From NCBI GenBank assembly GCA_013433145.1, contig CM024181.1, forward strand, positions 2,418,001 through 2,482,000: 64,000 bases of DNA. The letters run 5' to 3'. Made by a program: the position numbers and the translations under genes. Positions 26,701 through 36,846 of this stretch are shown here, piece after piece; positions within the stretch are counted from its first letter, which is position 1; every line of letters starts with the position of its first letter. The notes beneath the pieces were generated by a model that saw only the letters and a program-made list of their open reading frames with translations, did no database searches and was not told the origin of the DNA. Source of the DNA: Ascaris suum. Lineage: Eukaryota > Nematoda > Chromadorea > Rhabditida > Ascarididae.

Positions 26701-29700
26701 CGGACTTCTTCCAGGTTAACTGTTTGGTAATGGATCGCTGGTAGTTGATGTCCTTGAATCTTTTCGACTTAGAGATGGCAAAGGTTTTGGACTACTGCAT
26801 GTTAAATACTCCATAGTATCGAATATGAGTAGTGTTTTATTAAATGCTAGAGTTGCCTTTAATTATCAACTTTATTAGTTTTAGATCTTTATAAGTGCAG
26901 TGGTTTTTATCATCTCTGGCTGATGTGAAGCTATCGGCACTTAACTGGGTGTTTTTTGAACTATTACAATCTTTGCACTAGTCTGCCAGTTAAATTTCTA
27001 ATCCTTTAAGTCTCTACGAATTACGTATCCGTTGCATTCCTTAGAATTTTGCACTTTACAGCCTCATTCCTTCTTCTTCTCATCTCCTCCCCTTATCCGC
27101 TTTCCCTTAAATATCTCTCTAGTAGGTAGGCATCTGAAAATATGCTCATATGGTTGAAAGAGAAAACTAATGCTGGGAGCCTTACTCAGAACATTTCTGG
27201 CCTCGGGACGCTCATTCTTGATACTAATTTTGCACCTAAGAACCTTTGTGAAGTGGAACATAGTAACGTAATTTGGAGAAAGCCCATGATGACGTTTTAC
27301 AGTTTGCCGAGCAATATAGTGCGGTACTACCGGCGACATTAACTACGATAGCAATTGCGGGTGCTGCGGTAATCATCGTTTCACTATTGTTTATACCGGA
27401 GACGATTGCCTCTGTTTGGGTGGCGCTCACTATCGTAAGTATCAATGTGGGCATCCTTGGCTTTATGACTTTTTGGGATGTACGCTTGAATTTCATCTCA
27501 ATGGTGACAATCGTGATGAGTATCGGATTTTGTGTCGATTTCGCATCACATCTTGCATATAATTTTGCTAAGGTTAGTGCATATATTTTCTTATGAAAAG
27601 TTTTATGGCAAATTTTAATGAATGCTGAAAAAAAAATGTATGTGTTATTTAGAATGCATGATTCTAGGTTTGAATTAGGCAATTTTAATGCATATAAAGC
27701 AGCATTTTTTCTTGAAAAAAAAAAGGAAATTTGATTCATAGAAGTAATATTATTTGAAGAATTTTCGTATTGTTTTATTTATCCTCTTATTGCTAGACAT
27801 TTCAAGGGCTCAGTTGTTTTTTTTAAGGTACTATATTTTCCACAAATTAAAATCTGTCTGTATATTTTAGATGCGTTGTTTTTTGTTCGTTATTAATTAG
27901 AAGGTTTCATCTAAGCGATAGCATCTATATTCCTTCATGTGGCACTATGTTTATTTTAGGGTTCAGATGTCATAGTTTCTGAGAGAATGCGTAACGCTCT
28001 CTATGCAGTTGGTACGCCAATTCTTCAAAGCGCTTCGAGTACCATTATTGGTTGGTGACTTCTTAAAGTCATTGAACCTTGGAAATCTTGGAACTTATAT
28101 TTTTCAAGAGCGGTCTTTAAAGTTCAGCTTACCTAACATTCGCTGTGTCATCTATTGATTGCACAATATATGGAGAATGGGACGTTTATTTTGAGAGATT
28201 CATCGGCGACGTACGAATGCAGTCCTTTATCTTGTAATAGGTTTTCTCGCAAGGTGAGAATATTGAAGAAAGGGAGAAGTTTGGAACGGAAAAATTGCGG
28301 AAGAGGGGGGGAGGGGGGAGGAACGCTTCTCTCGGTTTTAAAATATCTTACACCACTTTGGACACCCCAGATGGTTATGTTGCAGCCTACGAATATTGCA
28401 ACCATAGTTTTCTTTTGCAGCAAGTGGGAGTTAAGTTTCTAAATGATTAGAAAGAAGTAGGAGAATATAGACAGGTATACTCGTTGCGGTGTCTTATTCT
28501 TTCAGAAGGATGTCTCTTCAAATATAATCCTTCTCGATTTTAGGTGTTTCGTTTTTGGCATCGGCGGAAAGTTATGTATTTCGTTCGTTTTTGAAAACGA
28601 TCATTCTCGTCATTACGTTGGGCGCTTTGCACGGATTGGTTTTTCTACCTGTTTTACTCACTCTATTCTATTCTAATGACACCAACAATAAGCGTAGGCA
28701 GTAAGTTTTTTTCGTATGAGACTTCTCTAGATATACCTCTCCTTAGATCATAGTAATATTATGAATGGGTTGAAGGGACTAGTAAAAAAATGCACCAGGC
28801 AGCGATGGGAAATCTGTTTTTGCTAAATCATATGGTTTGGGGACATGCACAACGCATTTGCAGTCCTTTATGTCTTCATCATTACGGAAGTTGATTTTAT
28901 GACTCCATGACGGATTTTACTTAGGAAATATTGAAGTATACATGGAAAAAGAACAAGATCTTCGCTGTGGTTGTCGTGCAGGAAATTAAGGACGCATAAA
29001 TTGGGATAGAATGGGCGTAAAATTAAGCTTGGAGAGTTCGAGTATTACTGCATGAGCTTCAATGCTCGGAGCTACTCGCTATTCGGAGACGTTCGACTGA
29101 ACTCTGATATAAATAGTATTATAGGACGGTAACTACGATTCCGATGGTATTAAAGGAGGCATAGAAGTGTTTCAAGTACTATTTTCTAATACATAGTAGC
29201 GCAAATGTCTTGACAGCTGTGAATATTTTGTTTCAGGATTCATGCCATAAGCAGACTTCCACAAATCGACCCAAGATGCTGTGCTTCCACTGATACAAGG
29301 CCTTTTTCGAATGTTGGCAAAGTTGATATTTATGCTCGAGGAAGTGACTACAGCGGTGGAGGACCGACCACAGCTCAACCTGTTCACACCAAGAGGGAGT
29401 GCGGGCAGTATGCGGCACCAGGGGTAAATTTTTATAAGTGGAAATTCTTGTTAAGGCTTCAGTTACGTTGCGGTTAGATTTCAATAAAAAAATTTCAGTT
29501 AGGTTTCAGTTAGATTTCTGCAGTTTTTAACATACTGGAAAAGAAAATTCCTCTGACGATTTTATTCTTCTCGAGTTATAATTTTTAATCTGTTTGTTGC
29601 GAATATGAAACTCGCATCATATCGCGACTCTTCAAAGTCACAACAAATCATTCGCTCAGAGAAACGCTAATTTCTTTGAAGTAATTAGTCCGTTTCTAAA

Positions 29701-30822
29701 TTTTAGCAAAGAAACGGATAGGATTGAAATAGAGATGAGTAGAAATGAAACGATGACATGTGGAAGTAGACTTGCCTAACATCAACGTTTCTTTGGACCT
29801 ATGACTCCTTAGTTAATAGAAGCGATGCTACTGCTTCCGGATTACGCATGAACTGAGATGCATTTTGATCTGTAGATATGGCATCCTAAGCAACGCGAAG
29901 TTTCATAATGGGCATTTTGTAGACGTGGAGTATTTGCCAGCTTCCGATTTTGAGTCACTTGCGCGGATGAAAAAAAAACCTTTGAACACAACTGTGTGAA
30001 TTCCTCTGTCTTCCTTCTCCTCCTTCCCATGTGTCATGAAGGTGAAAACCCTATGATGTTGTTGCAAACTGTGTCTAGCATTTGATATCTGCTCAGCACT
30101 ACATCTAAGTTGGTTAATCGGACCTGGAAGAGAATCATTATCTGAGAGAAGTTAAACAGGAAAGCCCATCTAGTAAGTATTAAATTTTGCAAATCACATA
30201 CTGCCAATCTGGAAACAGTTTCCTCTTACTGCAGTCTCCGGCGCTTCTTTTCTAATAGAAATTCAGTCGATTTCAGTGTTGCAAAAGAGATGCTGAATGA
30301 AATGTATCGATGGAGTTTTCCAGTAGGATGTGTTCAATATTTAGGGAGCCGCAACACTATAGATGGCCCTCCTCTCCTCTTCCTCTTCCTCTTCGCTGTC
30401 CATCATCACCACTTCATATTGTACAGTTCAGGCCACATATTCTTTAATGTGATCATCTCGCTATTTTTTATTAATACCAAAATTGATAGCTTTGCCATCT
30501 GCGAAAATGGGCAACACACTATATGAGGAAATTACAACGTTCTATGCTAACTTCTTGCATTCTCAAAATTAAAAGGTGAACCAGAATAGGCGAACGACGA
30601 ATTCTATTTTATATATTTCGTTGAAATATTTAAATATTCCGAAATTTGTAGGCGATCTTCAGTTCTCCATTAGAATTGGGATTTCATCAAACAGCGACTC
30701 CTCACTATGACTATTTATCGCCGATCTATATCCCTAATTCGATCGCCAAAGAATTCGGCGTTGAACATCGTATGTTTTTAAATCTCTTCGAAGAACTCTT
30801 CTCTCTTGAATTCAATTTCTAA
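11451..30822 (+). CDS. Patched-related (PTR) family 12-transmembrane protein, about 18 exons
   Basis: A multi-exon gene encoding about 1033 residues of the RND/Patched superfamily. Exons (all phase-checked): 11451-11716, 12349-12582, 13185-13378, 13925-14168, 15227-15429, 18342-18523, 19430-19496, 20388-20504, 21170-21357, 22576-22690, 23406-23541, 25050-25166, 26552-26714, 27303-27572, 27960-28050, 28544-28700, 29237-29423, 30652-30822. Order: TM1 (residues about 16-45), extracytosolic loop 1 (about 50-310), TM2-6 as a sterol-sensing-like block (about 313-475), cytosolic linker with GKREVDGRH, TM7 (about 555-575), loop 2 (about 575-745), TM8-12 (about 750-905), and a hydrophilic tail. The start is the first ATG after an in-frame TAG at 11445. 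Nematode PTRs act in membranes and are linked to moulting, trafficking and lipid or sterol handling; the substrate here is unknown. Oddities are GVDN for GVDD and a GC-AG intron 11. The last exon could instead splice from 30769 to 30849 and stop at 30904. I cannot say which PTR this is. Confidence 0.93.
12349..12582 (+). CDS. PTR exon 2: loop 1
   Basis: Acceptor AATTTCAG|G, donor AC|GTAAGT. Encodes GYIIVTSSIDDAEVLNP and a conserved cysteine region (YPSICVKFPMPPEF). An earlier CTAG acceptor at about 12286 would not keep this frame as cleanly. Confidence 0.9.
13185..13378 (+). CDS. PTR exon 3: loop 1
   Basis: Acceptor TTATTGCAG|C, donor G|GTAAGC. Encodes CVSNPFVEAFKF and LLGGVTLDDHRRIAG, the GGV block that precedes the helical end of loop 1 in the family. 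Confidence 0.9.
13925..14168 (+). CDS. PTR exon 4: end of loop 1
   Basis: The phase-compatible acceptor is GCGAG|TT at 13924, with a poor pyrimidine tract; other nearby AGs break the frame. Encodes YALRHSTEAED and KWELKLADYL, the family's W-E block. Donor AG|GTTCGA is weak, but 2 nt carry over to form Arg with exon 5. Confidence 0.82.
15227..15429 (+). CDS. PTR exon 5: TM2, TM3, start of TM4
   Basis: Acceptor TATTACAG|G, donor T|GTAAGT. Encodes TM2 (MLLPCFIAISLYTVICCC), then PWLGLGGVLSAAMAI and SMPFIIF, the typical start of the sterol-sensing-like domain. A CCC triplet in TM2 is unusual. Confidence 0.92.
15588..15745. repeat. Hairpin-forming inverted repeat, MITE-like, in PTR intron 5
   Basis: Arms of about 42 bp (15599-15640 and 15692-15734) match at roughly 38 positions with one 1-nt gap, separated by 51 nt. 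Weaker pairing continues to about 15588 and 15745. No coding capacity. It could be a non-autonomous transposon remnant or a small-RNA hairpin; no target-site duplication is evident to me. Confidence 0.7.
18098..18180 (+). repeat. Degenerate tRNA-like segment (possible SINE or tRNA relic)
   Basis: A-box-like TGTTGGTTAGGTTATGAGAC at 18113 and B-box-like GATTCAAATCC at 18157 have roughly tRNA spacing. Stems do not pair well enough for a functional tRNA. Confidence 0.3.
18342..18523 (+). CDS. PTR exon 6: TM4 end with GVDN motif, TM5
   Basis: Acceptor AACTTTCAG|CT, donor CAA|GTTGGA. Encodes SVGVDNVFILLSAW and TDLISFAVGCMAPFPSVQ. The second acidic residue of the usual GVDD is Asn here. The frame stays open past the donor, but only the splice at 18523 joins in phase to the MFCVYA block of exon 7. 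Confidence 0.9.
19430..19496 (+). CDS. PTR exon 7: TM6
   Basis: A 67-nt exon with acceptor AACTTTCAG|A and donor G|GTTAGA. Encodes MFCVYAVTAV and YIYQLTFFAG, the family's F-C-x-Y...Q-x-T-F-F signature of TM6. Confidence 0.9.
20388..20504 (+). CDS. PTR exon 8: end of TM6 and cytosolic linker
   Basis: Acceptor ATATTACAG|GA, donor TTGG|GTGAGT. Encodes GIMVLTGKREVDGRHCL, the conserved KRE...GRH stretch that follows TM6. Confidence 0.92.
20521..20880 (+). repeat. Degenerate TTA/ATT trinucleotide tract in PTR intron 8
   Basis: About 360 bp made almost wholly of diverged ATT, TTA, ATC and GTT triplets. This is a decayed trinucleotide microsatellite inside the intron. An open frame on the + strand (about 79 codons, Ile/Val-rich) is a by-product of the repeat. 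Confidence 0.75.
21170..21357 (+). CDS. PTR exon 9: linker and TM7
   Basis: Acceptor TTTTTTTGCAG|CT, donor ATT|GTGAGT. Encodes MMAKFFRTTYSDALLQP and TM7 (IFRVAIIITFIAYI), matching the family's F-x-x-x-Y...L block. Confidence 0.9.
21477..21541. repeat. Tandem duplication, 28-29-bp unit, 2 copies, PTR intron 9
   Basis: Units begin ATGGAAATTGAAAATAGATAAG (first 20: ATGGAAATTGAAAATAGATA) at 21477 and ATGGAAATGAAAATTAATAA at 21506, both ending GCAGTTAA; a third ATGGAAAT follows. Confidence 0.7.
22576..22690 (+). CDS. PTR exon 10: end of TM7 and start of loop 2
   Basis: Acceptor AATTCAG|GG, donor G|GTTTGA. Encodes ATWGCVNVKFGLEPNDLLP and an EKYFS end, the block after TM7 in PTRs. One nt carries over to make Gly with exon 11. 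Confidence 0.9.
23406..23541 (+). CDS. PTR exon 11: loop 2, ends at a GC splice donor
   Basis: Acceptor AATTTAG|GT. Encodes GDGNFLHVWMYNLS and LYEYTEFTGSSDS. The only donor in phase with exon 12 is TG|GCAAGT, which completes a Trp codon and yields SSDSWLRSF, matching the family's S-x-x-x-W-L. The nearest GT donor (CAA|GTGATT at 23545) would break the frame. Confidence 0.85.
25050..25166 (+). CDS. PTR exon 12: loop 2
   Basis: Acceptor TGCTTTGCAG|G, donor CG|GTTGGT. Encodes RSFTSLIRQSDLL and FVYMLRNLFLSQAQYAKYK, the conserved F-x-x-x-L-x-x-F-L region. Confidence 0.9.
25167..26551 (+). other. PTR intron 12 (1.4 kb)
   Basis: No exon is needed between KYKR and DIIFDK, which join exactly in phase. 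The stretch 25980-26500 is less AT-rich than neighbouring intron sequence and carries short inverted motifs (GAGGTGAGGTTACACCTC at about 25984), but I recognise no transposon protein. Confidence 0.6.
26552..26714 (+). CDS. PTR exon 13: end of loop 2
   Basis: Acceptor TTATTTTAG|A, donor CAG|GTTAAC. Encodes DIIFDKRGTMLEASR, matching the family's D-I...I-x-A-S-R block, and ends at TGVYADFFQ. Confidence 0.92.
27303..27572 (+). CDS. PTR exon 14: TM8-TM10
   Basis: Acceptor GTTTTACAG|T, donor AAG|GTTAGT, 90 codons. Encodes FAEQYSAVLPATL, TM8 (GAAVIIVSLLFI), TM9 (VGILGFMTFW) and TM10 with MSIGFCVDFASHLAY, the second transport-motif helix; its acidic residue is intact. Confidence 0.95.
27960..28050 (+). 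CDS. PTR exon 15: TM10-TM11 junction
   Basis: Acceptor TTATTTTAG|G, donor G|GTTGGT. Encodes ERMRNALYAVGTPILQ and SASSTIIG, the A-L...G-x-P-I-x-x-x-x-x-S-T block of the family. Confidence 0.93.
28544..28700 (+). CDS. PTR exon 16: TM11 and TM12
   Basis: Acceptor CGATTTTAG|GT, donor CA|GTAAGT. Encodes YVFRSFLKTIILVITLGA and HGLVFLPVLLTLFY, the near-invariant last helix of PTR proteins. Confidence 0.95.
29237..29423 (+). CDS. PTR exon 17: cytosolic C-terminal tail
   Basis: Acceptor TTGTTTCAG|G, donor GGG|GTAAAT. The frame joins exon 16 in phase. It is hydrophilic (DPRCCASTDTRPF, SDYSGGGPTTAQP) with a Cys-Cys pair that could be acylated. The tail is not conserved in the family, so confidence rests on phase and splice sites. 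Confidence 0.72.
30652..30822 (+). CDS. PTR exon 18: end of tail
   Basis: Acceptor AAATTTGTAG|G. Encodes SPLELGFHQTATPHYDYL and PNSIAKEFGVEH. Read straight through it ends ELFSLEFNF with TAA at 30820. The alternative uses donor C|GTATGT at 30769 and acceptor TTGACAG at 30848, then stops at 30904; that intron would be 79 nt, far shorter than any other here. Confidence 0.6.
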   Translation, partial: AIFSSPLELGFHQTATPHYDYLSPIYIPNSIAKEFGVEHRMFLNLFEELFSLEFNF

Positions 30823-30878
30823 CCGACAGATATTTGGTCACTTGACAGGTATCGCAACGGTGTGCACAGGTATCAAAA

Positions 30879-30928
30879 ATATGAGATTATCTCAAAAAAT
30901 ATGAGACCAAATGAGAGTATCTCATATT
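30879..30928. repeat. Small inverted repeat at the PTR 3' end
   Basis: AATATGAGAT (30879) and ATCTCATATT (30919) are perfect complements 30 nt apart, at or just past the PTR stop codon. It could form a 3'UTR stem-loop. Confidence 0.45.
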
Positions 30929-31307
30929 CAGCAAGCTACCTCGTGGTACAATCTTTCGTTCATAAGTAGCGTTTCGATGGTATATCCCCTTACCTCTTTT
31001 GTTCGATGCGCATATAGTCGTAAAATTTGTTGATTCATTGCAGGTTGTCTTTCCACGAAGCGACGAATCTACACAGGCGAGATGGGCAAATAGTATAATT
31101 TTCGTATGTGACAATCTCATCGTTGCTTGTCATTCAATTCTGACTGCATATTTGTCGGTCTATGTTGCTATCTGTTAGTAAGAAAGAACTGTTTATATCA
31201 CGTTGGTTCAAAAATCGAATGTATCTTCTTCTAACTATCGCTCTTTGAAGAATATTTTTTACTCAAGTTCCCTTTCATTAAGGTTTATGCAAAATTTTGC
31301 ATTCAGA

Positions 31308-31313
31308 AATAAA
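31308..31313 (+). terminator. Candidate poly(A) signal for the PTR gene
   Basis: First AATAAA downstream of either candidate PTR stop codon (about 400-490 nt away). Another follows at 31605. Assignment is by position only. Confidence 0.35.
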
Positions 31314-32535
31314 CGAAAAAAATTATTTGCATTCATTTTATAATTTATAGCAGTTAATCGATGCACATATATCTTCTATAAAAGTAGAAATATCAATTCC
31401 TCACAGTATTGAAAATAGTTAGAAGGTGAAAAATATCACTAAATTTGGCCAGAATAATTCAAATATTTGACCACGAAGATTAAGTAGATTGTATGAGTTG
31501 TTTGTTTGAATATCTCTGTTAATACCTGCAAGTGTTGCATCTACTGTAAATGGTTGTTTTGTATTTCGGAAATTCTGGTCAATTGCTTTTTACCTGCGAA
31601 ATCGAATAAATCTTGAAAGTATAGAAATTTTTGCACTTTGTTCCCGATTCAACTGAACAGATATATTCCTATGCTTTCATCTATCGAATACCTTTTTAGT
31701 TTACAATTGAGGAAGGACGTAAATAAAAAAGTATTTTTTTAGCAGATGATGCATGATTAGGAATAAACGTCCCAATGGTTGGTTGATCTATGCATTAGAA
31801 ACGTCTGTTTTCTATCAACTTCACTGTGACCACTACCCCACGACTATGTCCGCCATTTTTAAGCTTGATACGTTTCAATTCTTATCTCTTTAATTTATTG
31901 ATATGATCAGTCGTTCGATTGGTTGTGTGTTGGGAGGTATGCTGAATTAATGATGCGAACACTAATAAGGGAAGGTGTGCTTTCCTAGGATTGGTGTGAG
32001 TGAACAAGTTTGCAGAGACAGGTGTCCTCCATAGGTCGCGATATTAGTAGGATTGTATCTTCACAAGATTTCATACTTGAAGAGGAAATCATAAAGAGAA
32101 TTTCATAGTTTCAGGGAAAGTTCCATGAGTTACTGAGATTACATGTACGACTAGGTCTATATAATATAGTGCGGTCATTTCTATGACCTAAAGGCCGAGT
32201 CAAAACCACTTTGCAATCAACGTAAAACTATTTGAAACATTCGTTCAAGCATTAGCGACCAGGAGCTGTGTGGAAGACATTTGACCACCCAGAATGAAAC
32301 AGCTGATCTATAATACTCATCCCTGAAAACATTGACTCTACATCTCTCTTACTGCTGTATAGTGGAATGAGTGATATGTGATTTGTCGGCTAAGCGTGCC
32401 TTAATCCAAAGACCATTGAGGTACGACAGTTCGCCTTTCCGGATTCCCCGTAGAACGATTTGCAACAGAGCATCTTTCACGTTATCACTGATAAAGCTCT
32501 AACACTCTGCTGCATTCCGTAAGTCCCCGCTTGTC

Positions 32536-32622
32536 GAACCGACTCGAACGCCAATCTCTGGTAGTTACACTTTGATACCCAATACCTTGGTGGTTAGATC
32601 ATCTAGCCTAGGAATTCCGACC
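32536..32622 (-). repeat. Degenerate tRNA-like segment (possible SINE or tRNA relic)
   Basis: On the minus strand, GCTAGATGATCTAACCACC is followed about 45 nt later by a B-box-like GCGTTCGAGTCGG. Stems are poor, so this is not a functional tRNA. Confidence 0.22.
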
Positions 32623-35600
32623 ATCAGCCAAATCAATTCATTACAAATGGTACAACTAACGTCTCATCGCTAGCACAAATTCCCCTTCAATCTCAAACAT
32701 ATTAATATTACAATAATGCTGATGACGAGCCTAGTAAATATACGCGTATTACGCAGTTTGCGGTACCTAAACGAAACATATGAAGCACTACGACCAATGG
32801 CCGCAAATGCGCGAAACTGCAAACCGTTCCAATATTCGCCGTCACATTCGCTCGTTTTCCAGCTTATCAAACAAGCTCGTTGTCTTCTCTCCCACAGAGA
32901 CTGTAAATGCTGATTCCACAACAAAAAACCATCCGCCGATTCTTTCCATCTTTCACAAACGTGTGAAACTTTGCTGCCTCATTAGGAAGACATCACCTAT
33001 TACCTAATCCCCTCGCAGATATTCGTTGTAGGAATAACGGCATGATAATAACTAACATAAAAGAAATATATCGGAAAAAAAGCATAAGTATTTATTTATT
33101 CGATCGTTTTTAGCTATGAGATATAAGCAACAATTTTATCACTACAAACGAAATACTTTAAAAGCAAATTTATCTGCTTATCCTTTACAGACAATCACTC
33201 ACATCTGACTTCTAGAAAATGCAATTAACTCAACATCGAACAGCTACAATTTCCAGCAACCGTTTCAACATGCGATAAAAAATGCCCTAACAATTTAATA
33301 ACAGCAAATATACCTAAAGCAAATTGATGAAATGGCCAAGGGGAGATCTCCAACTGCCAGCCCAAACAAAAATCCTCTTATTTATCTCTGCAAGACGGAA
33401 AATTGAGAGAGGAGGGAAACATAGTGGAACACCCAAAAACATTTAAAGGATCGAAGTAAAGAGATCGCGATAGAGATTTAAGGCTGCAATAAAAGAAAAT
33501 CAATCTAATAAATATTTCTATGCGAAAGTGCTTTATAATAAAGTTATCAATATTGGGCAATAAATTGAGTGGGAATTTTCTGGAAAAAAAGTAGAAAATC
33601 CCCTATTCAAAGAAGAAACCACCCACATCGTCTGTTGTTTAGAAAATAAAACATCCCTGCACGGGTCACACAACTTGCAATGGGCATTTCTAAATGACAC
33701 TCTAACATCAATACTCAAAAAATACATGAAAAAATTGGCAAGGCTCATTTTTGCAGACATAAATCGTATTATCACCAATGCAAATGGTTTCTATTGTACG
33801 ATATCGATCGCTTGTTAATCACTTCGCAAAAATAGTTCAAAGAAACAATACAACGAACGCATATTTCACTACTATTAAATAGGAGAGAGGAGGAGGGGGG
33901 AGGGGAGCAAGAGAGCGGGGAGCTGTGATGACAGAGCATTCGCCTTGATCGTGCAAACTATATCCTCAAAAATAAATGAAATCTGAACTGAATTAAATTT
34001 CCATCAACACGAGATGCATTGCCCACTACCGTCTATGAACTGCGTTATTCCACTCCTCAAGCCTACAAGTATCAAATTTAATGCATTGCTAATATTCTCA
34101 CTTATAAAACAAATTTCAATGATAAGAATAAAATCAATCAATGGCATTGATGATATTATCATTAAATCACCATATTTTAGTGATAAGAATGTAATCAATT
34201 CCAATACACTCAAATATCCCATTAATCGCATCATAAATATATTCCTAAATAGTGTGAACAACAATAGAAACAACAAAACTATGATCAGCATTGAAAAACA
34301 TCAAAAATTAACCATCTTATAAGATCGAATTTAAATTTCAGGCGAAATTTCAAAAACTATAGGCACAGATCATATTGTAAAGTTTTTATCATACTATCAA
34401 AGGTTCTACCCAGCAATTAGCAAATCATATATTAATATCTAAACTCGTCAATACCCATTAGCTATAAGAAAAGCGATGAACTGCAGCAAAATCACCGAAA
34501 AAAAAAATAAATGAAATTTGCAATGAGATCGAATGTTCATCGGATTTCTTCTAGCTCCCAATTTCTACTCAATATCTGATATGATATAAAAATTTGTAAC
34601 ACCAAAAAATGTAATTATCAAGTTGAATAACGTCGATGTTAACGGCATCATCCATCGAACAATGGCATCCAATCAGTTGAGATACGTCCGACATATTTGA
34701 CCCGTTATAATAAGGTAACAAACGGTAACAAGCCAGGTAATAAACCATTTAGCGGTTATAAATTGTTGTGAGTGAGTGACAAACTGGCTATCAATATGTC
34801 ACTACACATATCAACAATAAGCATAATATATAGAGTCAATGCACTATCATTAACTATTACACCTCACAAATTAATATTAGTTACCCACCCACACTCAATC
34901 TCACCCACATCGTTTCGTGTGGAAGTTAGAGAACTACCTTCTCATCTGTGTCTGATACACCTTCAAAGATAGGAATAGCAAAAAGGAAACAATGTGCGGC
35001 AATAAAAAAGCAGTGGTATATCATTACAGTACACTAAAGAAATAAGCCCCTTTCATACTTTCGAATGTTACTGTAGCACTCACGTCGTCGTTACGAGACA
35101 ACTCTTTTCGCATAATTTCCATTAACCATCAACAAATTCCAACATCATTTCCAACCTCTCATAAAAAGTCAAGTAATCAATGCCTTTCTTACGGATTATC
35201 TCTAAAATGGAAACGCGGCCAGTGAATTTTCTCGATGAAAATAAAACAAAGCACTTCACTCAAAATATGAAAGCCTCAAATCTAAACAAAAATGCGACGA
35301 TAAGGATTTTAAAAAAAAAGCAAAAAAGCGCCCACCACAAAGCTCGAACTGGGATTATAAGAAATCATAAGTTAAAACTCCAGCAAAGTTAGTTGTCCAG
35401 AACTCTTGGCTTTAAAGAATCATCTAGCAGAGCGAGTCTTTCTGCCCTTAAAATGAATAAACACCCCCCTCCCCTCCATCTCAGTCGAGGTGCTGCACGG
35501 GTCAGTTCATCTGCTAGCAACATGCGCTCGGATTAAACGCATCATGTTGAATAACTTTGAAGAAATTCAACTGAATTCGTACATTTATTTCCTTGTTTTT

Positions 35601-36681
35601 CTTCTTCAACGTATTCTACATACCGAATTAAATAAAGAAAGACAGCAGGAGAACTCCTGGGAAGCAAAACGCTAGATAGGATAACTAAGGCATAAAAGAG
35701 GCACAAAATTATGATTATGGCACTTTTCTGATGGAACAAATACTGTATAAAATAGAACAACTAGCACGACAAAAAACTGAACGACTAGTCTGATCGCGTC
35801 GTAGATATGCCAATAATGCTGACAAACCTGAAAGCTGAAACATTTCTCAGTGATACTTTCTCCTGAAGTGCCTAGCACTCTATTATTCAAATAGATCGAT
35901 GACGTTATCCCATTGTGATTTGCATCCAGACTGCCTGTGTAGGTCAGCTGGGTAATTATTTGCGTATTGATTTAGCATCTAAATGATCAGCATACTCACT
36001 CCATAATACCTCCACATAAATCTACATATCCCATAAAATTTCAAAACAGCGATCGTCCATTCAACTGCCAAATCAACTAAAACAACCAACCTACAAATAT
36101 GAACAATCAGTTCAAACGGTTAGTGGCTGCCATCATTTTTCACAAAACTTCATTGTACTATGGATGAAGGAATGAAAGAAAAACTCTTGCAACATTCTGA
36201 ACTACATCCTTTGCCTTTTTGTCACGTATGTAAGCTTTCCGAGGATCTAAAATCCATAAACTAGCACCTGCACACCAATATTTGTTGTTACAAAACAAGA
36301 ATCGCACTAAATGAAGCACAAAATTCTCCGCCAAGAAATCCCACTAACACAACGTTGATGCAATTCTTGCATCGCCGTTTCATTAATGAATTGCATTTAA
36401 AACAATGTGTGGGAATAACAGTCAAAAAGATACACGACTTACTCATTCAAAAATAAGTGTTATTAATAGATTTTTTGCACATTTTCAGCAAGGATATCAC
36501 TTTCATCTCTACCTTGAAATAAAAGAAGAAGCAAAGATATAATATGAACCCATTCTGAACTATGCTTCCTGGATAAAGCAATAAACAAACACTGTTCCTC
36601 GTCATATGAACATTTCACGAGTTTATCTTATCGCAACTGTATGACAACTGCAAATTACCTATCAAAAAAGCACCGTGGTGA

Positions 36682-36846
36682 TCAGTTGACTGGACCAAGT
36701 ATCTCCATAAGTGCTTTGATCAGATAGTGTGCAGTTCCATACTCGCCAGCCGGTGCAGAATCGTAGAAATGCTGGCACATCCCTTGCGCACCATCACAAC
36801 GTTTCCCGCTGCCACAGCACTCCATCACAATTGTCTCCATTTGAAC
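36682..36846 (-). CDS. PHKA: PHKA exon 30: C-terminus and stop
   Basis: Acceptor GTTTGCAG|G. Encodes [20 protein letters not shown] and [18 protein letters not shown] then TGA. Aligned to the SAPSGRFGTMTYLSKA region of vertebrate alpha, but ends PVN rather than a CaaX box. Confidence 0.95.
   Translation of the reverse strand, partial: VQMETIVMECCGSGKRCDGAQGMCQHFYDSAPAGEYGTAHYLIKALMEILGPVN

Larger units (their letters stand above)
30823..36681. other. Convergent intergenic spacer
   Basis: This separates the 3' ends of the PTR and PHKA genes. I see no exon supported by homology or phase. The paired open frames near 34004-34322 on both strands are low-complexity shadows of each other. Around 31.9-32.6 kb the + strand changes from T-rich to A- and C-rich. 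Contents: a candidate poly(A) signal, a tRNA-like relic near 32.6 kb, and a purine tract at 33880-33920. Confidence 0.6.

Noticed and set aside
27236..27739. 167-codon open frame on the minus strand
   Set aside because: It lies antisense to PTR exon 14, whose + strand reading has clear Patched-family sequence; the minus frame resembles nothing.
28148..28442. Paired 91- and 95-codon frames on both strands
   Set aside because: They lie in PTR intron 15 between exons that join perfectly in phase.
34004..34322. Overlapping frames of about 95 and 102 codons on both strands
   Set aside because: Mirror-image open frames in AT-rich spacer sequence, with no homology or splice partners.
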